A stretch of 9,079 nt of DNA from Clostridia bacterium (GTDB taxonomy: Bacteria; Bacillota; Clostridia; Christensenellales; CALWSW01), in the NCBI GenBank assembly GCA_019421925.1, contig JAHZEH010000007.1, forward strand, positions 11,830-20,908, in the 5' to 3' direction. Below the pieces are notes generated by a model. The model had not been told where the DNA came from and ran no database searches. It worked only from the letters and a program-made list of their open reading frames with translations. Shown in pieces: positions 1 through 5,520 of the stretch. The translations under genes and the position numbers were made by a program. The stretch's first letter is position 1; every line of letters begins with the position of its first letter.

Positions 1-939
1 GGCGCGCGTATTGAGCAGGATTTCAGCGCCGGCTTCACGGGCGGCTTTTTCAATGGGCATAATCAGGCCCACGCCGCCAGTGGGAGAGCGCAGCCCGCGC
101 AGAACGGGGGAGGTGCCGCAGGCGATGGGATCACCGAATTCAACGCCGTTGGACACAAGGAAGTCGATGGTATCGCCGGAGTTCTCAGCCACGAAGGTCA
201 GCAGAGCCTCGTCGGCCATTCCCTCGGCACGCTCCTGCCAGTACTCAACAAGCGCGGCAGGGGAGTCGTCAGTGAACCCTTTGGAGGACTGATACGCGCT
301 GCCGGTACCGTAGATATAACCCCCGCAAATATAGGTGTTGCCGCCAATATGGGGCAGCTTTTCCAATACGATGACAGACGCTCCAGCTGCGCGGGCCTCA
401 ATCGCTGCCGAGAGACCGGCGGCGCCTGAGCCGATGACCACTACGTCGGCGGTATATTCGAGAGTCTGAGCAGGCGTGTCATCTTTTGCGGGGGCCTTGG
501 TGAAGTCCTCCAGCTTGCCGCCGGCCATGGTGATGGCGTCGGATACTCCGGCGATGAGGGCATTGCTGGTAACGGTTGCCCCCGCCACGGTATCCACAGC
601 GATGTTCTGTTCTTCCAGGATGCGCGGGATCAGCTGGTCGAAGGCTGTGTTCCCGATTTCAGGCGTCTCGGCACTCTCCACCACCTCGATTGCAGTGATG
701 GAAGCCGCATCTGTGGTGACCTTCAGGGTTACGTTCCCGTTGTGCCCATAGGTATTGGTGACGTATTCACCGGGATTGAGAGAGGGGAGAGGGGATTCCT
801 CAGACACTTCACCCGCCTGGGTGGGGACCGGAGTAGCCGTAGGGGTGGGGGCCGTCTCATCGTTTGCAGCGGGGGCTGCGCAAGCCACGAGCGAAATACT
901 CAGCAAAACGCACAGCAGCATCGCAAAAATCCGTTTCAT
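1..939 (-). CDS. Flavinylated fumarate-reductase-like lipoprotein (FMN-bind then FAD domain), 3' part outside window
   Basis: The reading frame is open from an ATG at 939-937 to the left edge (313 codons), so the C-terminal half is missing. An AGGAGG-type ribosome site lies 6 nt upstream of the ATG. Residues 1-20 form a lipoprotein signal peptide ending in the lipobox LVAC (Cys20). A Thr/Pro-rich linker follows (about 29-40). Residues ~55-140 are an FMN-binding domain with the flavinylation motif DTVAGAT (116-122). In this family Thr122 would carry FMN through a phosphodiester bond made by ApbE. An FAD Rossmann motif begins at ~164 (VVVIGSGAAG), with Glu193 near the expected ribose-binding position. 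The role inferred is an exported anaerobic reductase of the fumarate/urocanate/acrylate reductase superfamily. The catalytic residues lie beyond the window, so the substrate cannot be judged. The domain order matches UrdA/ArdA-type reductases and is opposite to the paralogue at 3545-5395. Transcription is divergent from the MerR-type regulator. Confidence 0.9.
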   Translation of the reverse strand, partial: MKRIFAMLLCVLLSISLVACAAPAANDETAPTPTATPVPTQAGEVSEESPLPSLNPGEYVTNTYGHNGNVTLKVTTDAASITAIEVVESAETPEIGNTAFDQLIPRILEEQNIAVDTVAGATVTSNALIAGVSDAITMAGGKLEDFTKAPAKDDTPAQTLEYTADVVVIGSGAAGLSAAIEARAAGASVIVLEKLPHIGGNTYICGGYIYGTGSAYQSSKGFTDDSPAALVEYWQERAEGMADEALLTFVAENSGDTIDFLVSNGVEFGDPIACGTSPVLRGLRSPTGGVGLIMPIEKAAREAGAEILLNTRA

Positions 940-1011
940 GCATTTCCTCCTTAAAACAGTTCCCTTTGGGATGGAATCATGATATCCTCATAGAAACGAG
1001 CTCGCATATTC

Positions 1012-1042
1012 AACATAACATATAAAGTTACTTTGTTGTCAA
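1012..1042 (-). promoter_or_regulatory. MerR-type promoter of the left reductase gene (19-bp spacer)
   Basis: Read on the minus strand, TTGACA (1042-1037) is followed by 19 bases and then TATGTT (1017-1012). The -35 box is a perfect consensus match. An elongated 19-20 bp spacer is the hallmark of promoters that MerR-family regulators untwist and activate. Transcription would start near 1005, giving a leader of about 65 nt. The MerR-family gene lies immediately divergent. The start site and the regulatory link are inferred. Confidence 0.65.
1024..1034. promoter_or_regulatory. Candidate MerR-family operator dyad
   Basis: AAAGT-T-ACTTT is a perfect 5-1-5 inverted repeat centred at 1029. It lies entirely inside the 19-bp spacer (1018-1036) of the minus-strand promoter. 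MerR-family dimers bind short dyads at exactly this place. The dyad is short and AT-rich, so chance occurrence is possible. It is the only clean dyad in the spacer. Confidence 0.45.
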
Positions 1043-1066
1043 TCGCAAAAAAATGATAAATATGTT
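1036..1066 (+). promoter_or_regulatory. Possible promoter of the MerR-type regulator gene, overlapping -35 with the divergent promoter
   Basis: TTGTCA (1036-1041) is followed by 19 bases and TATGTT (1061-1066). The arrangement mirrors the minus-strand promoter exactly about base 1039. An alternative -10 (TATAGA, 1080-1085) lacks a good -35 box. If real, the two divergent promoters share one -35 region, which fits autoregulation by the MerR protein. This is weaker than the minus-strand prediction. Confidence 0.35.
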
Positions 1067-1127
1067 CTTTTAAGTATTGTATAGAGCAAATAGAATCTTT
1101 CTGAAATACAAAAAGAGGATGGTATCT

Positions 1128-1988
1128 ATGCAGGATCATAAATTTGTGAAAACAGATTTTACTATTAAGGACATGGCCCGCCAGTTGAATCTTACAACGG
1201 AGGGTGTTCGCTATTATGAGAAGCAGGGAATCGTAAAATTCAACAGGAATGAAATCAACGGGCACAGTATGTTCCGTTCGCGCTGTGTGACGGTTCTGCG
1301 TTTCGTGCGCATGTACAATGCAATGGGCATCCCCCTGTCGGATATAGGGAAGCTGCTGAATATAGATGACGGCGATCTTGGGGAGATGGGCGACAGGCTA
1401 AAGCCCCTTGAGGAACAGCAGAAGCGCAAAATCTGGTGGGAGAGCCGCATGCTGGATCGCATCCGCGAGCAGGCGGACTATGTCCGCGGGATAGCGGAGG
1501 ACCTGCCCGCTTTTGTTTTTGGACTGTCTCCGGAGTTATATGTTCTGCGATATGGCAGCGGCAGGAACTTGCGCGAAGATACCTTGCTCTCCCGGGCGGT
1601 TCAAATCTGGCAGGACCTGACGCCTGTCGCTTTTCCGGTCCAGCTCTGTCCGGCGGGCGGGCTGGAGCTGAACTGCAACGATCTTCCGATGGGCCTTGCA
1701 CTGGAGGGAGGGGACTACCAGATTGCGCTGGGGAAGGAGGAGGGCGGAGCCGGCGGCATCGCCATAGAGCATATGCCGGCGCGGTTGTGTCTATGCACCT
1801 CCTTTTATGAGGATGGGGACGACAGAATTACACTGGCGCATAAATTTGAAAGGGAACTCTCCTATATAAGCCGGCGCAATATGCGGATCTCCTCCGATAT
1901 CATCATCAGGCCCGTCGCTGTAAACCGGCAGAGGGAGGGGTATCGGATTCATTGCCTCGCCTGGCTGCCGGTTGAGGAAGTGGACTAG
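1128..1988 (+). CDS. MerR-family transcriptional regulator with GyrI/BmrR-like effector domain
   Basis: This 286-residue protein has a winged HTH at about 11-35 (FTIKDMARQLNL, then GVRYYEKQGI), typical of MerR. The second half of the DNA-binding domain is at 45-80. A charged helix at about 88-118 would form the dimer coiled coil. Residues ~125-286 resemble a GyrI/BmrR small-molecule domain, especially the C-terminal part with HKFERELSYI and IIIRPVA. That assignment rests on pattern alone. The ATG at 1128 was chosen because GAGG (1115-1118) lies 9 nt upstream. An in-frame ATG at 1119 overlaps this site, and a TTG at 1077 lacks one. The gene is divergent from the reductase at 1-939, whose promoter has a MerR-type spacer, so it probably activates that gene in response to an organic ligand and may control itself. 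It ends at a terminator hairpin at 2009-2034. Confidence 0.88.
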   Translation: MQDHKFVKTDFTIKDMARQLNLTTEGVRYYEKQGIVKFNRNEINGHSMFRSRCVTVLRFVRMYNAMGIPLSDIGKLLNIDDGDLGEMGDRLKPLEEQQKRKIWWESRMLDRIREQADYVRGIAEDLPAFVFGLSPELYVLRYGSGRNLREDTLLSRAVQIWQDLTPVAFPVQLCPAGGLELNCNDLPMGLALEGGDYQIALGKEEGGAGGIAIEHMPARLCLCTSFYEDGDDRITLAHKFERELSYISRRNMRISSDIIIRPVAVNRQREGYRIHCLAWLPVEEVD

Positions 1989-2004
1989 GCGGCGTTAGGG
2001 GACT

Positions 2005-2544
2005 TTAAAAAAGGGTGGGGGACCCCGCCCTTTTCATTTTCCCGGCGGAGGGATGGGGGGAGACCCAAGAGGGGATGATTCGGGTGGCGATCCCCATCTT
2101 GCGGGCGTATTCTATAGTGTTGCGCGTCCCGCCGGGCGCGCCGTTGTACAGGGCGATGAGAAGGGAGGAGCGGTCCACCATAAAACGGTTTCGCTCCTGA
2201 AAAACACCCCGGTGATAGGCGGGGGAAATTACCTTGACCCGCCGGGACTTGTACAGGGCCCAGTGGCGAAGGGAGTACCAGGGCTCGGGGTTGCCCTCCC
2301 CAAAGCCGGGATAGGGCAGGGCGCAGACCAGACGAATGGGTAACTGGCGGCCCAGCTCCAGCACCAGCTCCGCCGCCCATAGATCCACTCCAGGGGCCAT
2401 GCCGCTGAAAAAGGTCACATAGCCCTCTCCCACAGCCCGGAGAATTTCGCGGCGGAGAAGCCCCTTGACCTCCTCCTCCCCAAGGCGGAGCTTCTCCGGC
2501 CGGTGCCCAGTGAAACAGCAGGTAGTGGTTTTTTCTAAAAGCAT
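2005..2544 (-). CDS. SLOG-family protein (DUF1273/YpsA-like)
   Basis: This 179-residue protein has the family signatures FTGHRP (11-16), a glycine-rich SGMAPGVD (47-54), FQERNRFMVDRS (115-126) and GAPGGTRNTIEYA (135-147). These belong to a Rossmann-like fold thought to bind nucleotide-type ligands. The family (B. subtilis YpsA and relatives) has no firmly established reaction, so no function is assigned. The ATG at 2544-2542 has a GGGAGG ribosome site 6 nt upstream. The C-terminal tail after ~158 is basic and proline-rich. Its last codons (SPTLF) and TAA stop are encoded within the terminator hairpin at 2009-2034, so the end may be a relatively recent extension into the terminator. The gene is divergent from the XRE-type gene at 2691 and convergent with the MerR gene. 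Confidence 0.85.
   Translation of the reverse strand: MLLEKTTTCCFTGHRPEKLRLGEEEVKGLLRREILRAVGEGYVTFFSGMAPGVDLWAAELVLELGRQLPIRLVCALPYPGFGEGNPEPWYSLRHWALYKSRRVKVISPAYHRGVFQERNRFMVDRSSLLIALYNGAPGGTRNTIEYARKMGIATRIIPSWVSPHPSAGKMKRAGSPTLF
2009..2034. terminator. Two-way intrinsic terminator between the MerR and SLOG genes
   Basis: AAAAGGGTGGGG (2009-2020) pairs with CCCCGCCCTTTT (2023-2034) as a 12-bp stem with one T-G wobble and a very tight loop. On the plus strand the T-rich tail runs to 2040. On the minus strand the tail is TTTTTTAAAG. It should stop the MerR transcript 20 nt after its stop codon. It also overlaps the last codons of the opposing SLOG gene. Confidence 0.75.
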
Positions 2545-2690
2545 GGATGTCCTCCCAAGTGGACTGAGTTTGTAACCAGTCTACTCCGGGGCACTGCTGA
2601 AAATTACTAATTCCAGCGGGAGCTTGGCCATAAAGAACCGGGCTGTGTATGAAGTTTCCAGCGGTCCACCTGGTAATATGGGGGCGGACG
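2545..2690. other. Divergent intergenic region between the SLOG and XRE genes
   Basis: This spacer must hold promoters for both divergent genes, but no convincing -35/-10 pair is visible. The best plus-strand pair is TTGGCC (2634-2639) with TATGAA (2648-2653), whose spacing is too short to trust. No dyad longer than a few bases was found. An in-frame ATG at 2649 lies here but has no ribosome site and is not favoured as the XRE start. Confidence 0.4.
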
Positions 2691-3017
2691 GTGATATGGT
2701 TGGAGGCAGACTACATTCGGGAGAGATTAACCCAGCTGCGGATAAAGAAGGGCGTTTCCGAGTATCAGATGAGCTTGGAGCTGGGCCACAGCCGCAGCTA
2801 TATCCAGGGGATTGCCTCGGGGCGGTCGCTGCCCTCCATCCGGGAGTTTTTGCAGATCTGCGACTACCTGGGCGTCACGCCCCAGGAGTTTTTTCAGGAG
2901 GAGTACGCCACAGAGCCCATCCCCGTCCAGAAGGTGAGGGAGGGGTTAAAAGAGCTAAACGAAAAGGACTTGGAGGCGCTTTTGATCCTCATCGACCGCC
3001 TCAAACCCAACAAATAG
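2691..3017 (+). CDS. Small XRE/Cro-type helix-turn-helix protein
   Basis: From GTG at 2691 this is a 108-residue protein. Residues ~8-68 are a five-helix HTH_3/XRE domain: RLTQLRIKKGVSEYQMSLEL, then SRSYIQGIASGRSLPSIREF, ending in the typical CDYLGVTPQEFF. A charged leucine-rich helix at about 78-104 may serve dimerisation. The start is uncertain. Family members usually begin close to the YIRERL segment, which favours GTG 2691 (GGGGGCGG just upstream) or TTG 2700 over ATG 2649, which would add 14 residues and has no ribosome site. The protein may be a repressor of its own gene and of the divergent SLOG gene, inferred from position only. The stop codon is 12 nt before the first hairpin of the repeat array, which would terminate it. 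Confidence 0.83.
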   Translation: MIWLEADYIRERLTQLRIKKGVSEYQMSLELGHSRSYIQGIASGRSLPSIREFLQICDYLGVTPQEFFQEEYATEPIPVQKVREGLKELNEKDLEALLILIDRLKPNK

Positions 3018-3028
3018 ATTTTTTAGGA

Positions 3029-3064
3029 ATGCAAAGGGGACGGATGATTCCGCCCCCTTTGCAT
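3029..3064 (+). terminator. First array hairpin, probable terminator of the XRE gene
   Basis: ATGCAAAGGGG at the 5' side pairs with CCCCTTTGCAT at the 3' side, with a CGG/CCG inner pair set and one A-C mismatch. It starts 12 nt after the XRE stop codon. The T-run is short (TTT inside the 3' arm), so termination may be partial. The next four copies would back it up. Confidence 0.55.
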
Positions 3065-3492
3065 CCCATAAAAGTTTAGAAGGGGGTTCGGGGGAAACCT
3101 TTTCAAAGGTTCCCCCGGCGTTCCCCGGAAATACAAAGGGGGCGGATGATTCCGCCCCTTTTGCATTCCATAAAAGTTTAGAAGGAGGTTCGGGGGAAAC
3201 CTTTTCAAAGGTTCCCCCGGCGTTCCCCGGAAACGCAAAGGGGCGGATAATTCCGCCCCTTTGCGTTTGACAAAAAGTTTTGAGGGGTCCGGGGGAACTT
3301 TTACAAAAGTTCCCCCGGCGTTCCCCAGAAACACAAAAGGGGCGGATGATTCCGCCCCTTTTGCATTCTACAAAAAGTTTAGAGGGGGTGCGGGAGAACT
3401 TTTACAAAAGTTCCCCCGGCGTTCCCCAGAAACACAAAAGGGGCGGATGATTCCGCCCCTTTTGCATTCTACAAAAAGTTTAGAGGGGGTGC

Positions 3493-3518
3493 GGGAGAAC
3501 TTTTTCAAAAGTTCCCCC
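3493..3518 (-). terminator. Last array hairpin, probable 3' end of the second reductase transcript
   Basis: On the minus strand GGGGGAACTTTT pairs with AAAGTTCTCCC, starting 27 nt beyond the reductase stop codon. No long T-run follows directly. It may act as a 3' stabilising hairpin, with termination in the next A hairpin at 3435-3464, which is followed by TTTTGTGTTT on this strand. Confidence 0.45.
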
Positions 3519-3544
3519 GACCGTATCCCCTACACGTCTCCCAA

Positions 3545-5395
3545 TTACTTGGCCTGCTCGATGGCCGCGGTCACGGCGGTGATGATGCCGTTGCTGGTCA
3601 TGGTCGCGCCGGAGACAGTGTCCACGTCCACGGACTGGGTGCGGATAATCTCGGCGGGGACCTTTTCAATGGCGGGATCACTGATGCCGGGGGTCTCGTT
3701 GTGGCTGTCCAGGGTGATGTCCACAATGGAGCCGCCGGTGACGGTCACGGTCAGCTTAATCTCGCCGCCCATGCCGTTGCCCGTGCCGGTGTAGACGCCG
3801 TCCTTGAAGTTGCCGGCCACCTCGGGGGTCACGGCCCCGGTGTCGCCCTCGGTCTTCTCCACAGCGGTGCGCTCAGTGAAGCCGGTCTTCTCCTGGACAT
3901 AGGCGGTGGCGCTGTTCGCGGCCACGCGGCCGAAGACCACGATATCGGCCACTGCGTTGCCGCCCAGACGGTTCGCGCCGTGGACGCCGCCGGTGACCTC
4001 ACCCGCGGCATACAGGCCGGCGATGGGGGAGCCCTGCTCGTTCAGGACCTGGGCGCTGGTGTCGATCTTGAGGCCGCCCATGGTGTGATGGACAGCGGGG
4101 GCGCACTTGCCGGCGTAGAACTTGGGGGTCTCCAGGGAGACTTTCATGTCCGTGCGGCCAAAGTCCGCATCTGTGCCGGAGGCCACGTAGCCGTTATAGG
4201 TGTCCAGGGTGGCCTGGAGCACGGCGGGATCCATCTCCAGCTTGGCGGCCAGGTCCTCCACGGAGTCGCCCTCGACGATGATGCCCGAGCTGATATAGCC
4301 CTCGATGGCCTTCAGGCTCTGGCGGACGGTCTCGTCAAAGAGCAGGTAGCAGTAGGCCTCGGGCTGCTCCAGGATGGCGGCAGAGACCACGTCGCGGGTC
4401 TCAAGCTCATTGATGAAGCGCTTGCCCTCCTTGTTGACCAGGATAGCGCCGTTGCCGCGGACGGCCTCGGTGTACATGGTGGCACTGGTGGGCTCAACGG
4501 TGGGATGGGTCTGGATCTGGTCCATATCCACCGTGGCAGCGCCGACAGCCGTGGCCATGGTGATGCCGTCACCGGTCGCGCCGGGGTGATTGGTGGTGAT
4601 GAAACCGGCCAGTTTGGGGTTGTACTGCACCACCATCTCAGAGTTGGCGCCGAAGCCGCCGGTGGCGACGATAACGGCGGTGCAGTCGATGGTGTACTCG
4701 CCGCTGGCATCCGCGACCTTCACGCCGCAGACGGCGCCGGTCTCATCCACCAGGATTTCCTTCGCGGTGGTCTCGAGGCGGACGGGGATGTCGTTCTCCT
4801 TGAGAGCGCTGTTGAGGGTGGTCACCAGCATGGGACCCACGGCAGCGCCGCCGGCGGGGCGGTGGCAGCGGTCCACAGAGGCGCCGGCCATACGGCCCAC
4901 GTCCGTCAGGTCGCCGCCGATGGAGTTGACCCACTCCACAGCGGAGGCGGAGTTTTCAGCCAGGACGCGCACCAGGTCGGGGTTGTTGACCTCTTTGCCG
5001 CCCTTCATGGTGTCCTCAATCATCAGTTCCACGGAGTCGTCGATGCCTCTTTCGGCCTGGAGGGCGGTGGCAGCGGCGTTGAGGCCGCCGGTAGAGCGGG
5101 TGGTGTTGCCGCCCGTTACGCTCATTTTTTCCAGCACCACCACGTTTTTGTCGCCGTTCTGGGCGGCCTGAATGGCGGCGGTCATGCCCGCGCCGCCCGC
5201 GCCGATGACAACGACGTCAAAGCGGTCGTTGGCCGACTGGACGGGGGTCTCCTGGGGCGCGGCGCTCTCGGTGGGGACCGGGGTAGCCGTGGGGGTGGCC
5301 TCAGGGGTCTGATTGCTGGAGCACCCGGCCATGAACATAGCGCCCATGGCTACGGTGAGCATCAGGGAAGTGACTTTTTGCAATTTGTTCTTCAT
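3545..5395 (-). CDS. Flavinylated fumarate-reductase-like lipoprotein (FAD domain then C-terminal FMN-bind)
   Basis: This 616-residue protein has a lipoprotein signal peptide with lipobox MAGC (Cys25). A Thr/Pro-rich linker follows (about 30-55). The FAD domain has VVVIGAGGAG (61-70) and Glu89. The catalytic region aligns by motif with Shewanella soluble fumarate reductase: His297 in QTHPT, Glu310 and Arg313 in TEAVRGNGA, Arg326 in GKRFINE, His436/437 in VHHTMGG, and Arg476 in HGANRLGG. All substrate-binding and proton-delivery positions therefore appear present. The C-terminal FMN-binding domain (~528-616) ends with DTVSGATMT (592-600), where Thr598 is the expected FMN attachment site. The predicted role is to reduce fumarate or a related enoate outside the cytoplasmic membrane. 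The electron donor is not encoded here. The start is ATG 5395-5393, with AGGAGG 5 nt upstream. An upstream in-frame extension to 5470 crosses the predicted leader and is rejected. The gene has its own promoter. Confidence 0.93.
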   Translation of the reverse strand: MKNKLQKVTSLMLTVAMGAMFMAGCSSNQTPEATPTATPVPTESAAPQETPVQSANDRFDVVVIGAGGAGMTAAIQAAQNGDKNVVVLEKMSVTGGNTTRSTGGLNAAATALQAERGIDDSVELMIEDTMKGGKEVNNPDLVRVLAENSASAVEWVNSIGGDLTDVGRMAGASVDRCHRPAGGAAVGPMLVTTLNSALKENDIPVRLETTAKEILVDETGAVCGVKVADASGEYTIDCTAVIVATGGFGANSEMVVQYNPKLAGFITTNHPGATGDGITMATAVGAATVDMDQIQTHPTVEPTSATMYTEAVRGNGAILVNKEGKRFINELETRDVVSAAILEQPEAYCYLLFDETVRQSLKAIEGYISSGIIVEGDSVEDLAAKLEMDPAVLQATLDTYNGYVASGTDADFGRTDMKVSLETPKFYAGKCAPAVHHTMGGLKIDTSAQVLNEQGSPIAGLYAAGEVTGGVHGANRLGGNAVADIVVFGRVAANSATAYVQEKTGFTERTAVEKTEGDTGAVTPEVAGNFKDGVYTGTGNGMGGEIKLTVTVTGGSIVDITLDSHNETPGISDPAIEKVPAEIIRTQSVDVDTVSGATMTSNGIITAVTAAIEQAK

Positions 5396-5420
5396 TGTTT
5401 CCTCCTGAATACGAGTACGG

Positions 5421-5441
5421 CGGCGGACGATTCCTCCGCCG
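5421..5441. other. Leader hairpin of the second reductase gene
   Basis: CGGCGGA (5421-5427) pairs with TCCGCCG (5435-5441) around a 7-nt loop, inside the predicted 5' leader of the second reductase mRNA. The core resembles hairpin A of the array (GGCGGA, then GATTCC). It stops about 20 nt before the ribosome site, so it need not block translation. Function unknown. Confidence 0.4.
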
Positions 5442-5470
5442 GGGCGGGCGGTTTCACCTGCCCGGCCCAT

Positions 5471-5499
5471 AAAATATCATTTCGGCAACAGCTTGTCAA
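5471..5499 (-). promoter_or_regulatory. Sigma-A-type promoter of the second reductase gene
   Basis: On the minus strand, TTGACA (5499-5494) is followed by a 17-bp spacer and TATTTT (5476-5471), preceded by TGA, which forms an extended -10. Transcription would start near 5463, giving a leader of about 68 nt. The spacer length is ordinary, unlike the 19-bp spacer at the left reductase, so this gene should not need a MerR-type activator. Confidence 0.75.
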
Positions 5500-5520
5500 A
5501 TCATATTTTTGTCCAAATAA

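Larger units (their letters stand above)
3029..3518. repeat. Tandem array of five ~101-bp units, each with two hairpins (A and B)
   Basis: Five head-to-tail copies fill the convergent junction between the XRE gene and the second reductase gene. Hairpin A (CAAAAGGGGCGGA, 4-nt loop, TCCGCCCCTTTTG in its best form) lies at 3029-3064, 3134-3163, 3231-3268, 3334-3363 and 3435-3464. Hairpin B (GGGGGAAC...GTTCCCCC) lies at 3090-3116, 3192-3218, 3291-3316, 3392-3417 and 3493-3518. The steps between B copies are 102, 99, 101 and 101 bp. The linker AAAAGTTTAGA recurs after A, and GGCGTTCCCC recurs after the first four B copies. Copies 4 and 5 are almost identical, pointing to a recent duplication. Copies 1 and 2 resemble each other. 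The third A copy is a perfect 17-bp stem. Reading frames across the array change with the repeat and look spurious. The likely roles are transcript termination or mRNA 3'-end protection, or a REP-like mobile repeat. I cannot name its family. Confidence 0.9.

Noticed and set aside
997..1004. Palindrome CGAGCTCG near the start of the left reductase transcript
   Set aside because: Only 8 bp long with no extension or second copy. It could easily arise by chance and is not listed as an operator.
1077..1127. Longer N-terminus for the MerR regulator from a TTG at 1077 or ATG at 1119
   Set aside because: No ribosome site precedes the TTG, and the ATG at 1119 overlaps the ribosome site used by ATG 1128. 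The HTH begins normally from 1128.
2053..2343. Plus-strand open frames opposite the SLOG gene
   Set aside because: No ribosome sites and no recognisable domains. The minus-strand frame has the family motifs.
3029..3518. CRISPR array
   Set aside because: The whole ~101-bp unit is repeated, with no unique spacers between short repeats, and no cas genes are present.
3023..3794. Open frames on both strands across the hairpin array
   Set aside because: They translate the repeats into proline- and glycine-rich periodic peptides, lack ribosome sites and run into the reductase gene. The hairpin structure explains the sequence better.
5396..5470. 25-residue extension of the second reductase upstream of its signal peptide
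   Set aside because: It would place an Arg/Gly-rich segment before a clear lipoprotein signal peptide. AGGAGG lies directly before ATG 5395, and the extension overlaps the predicted transcription start.
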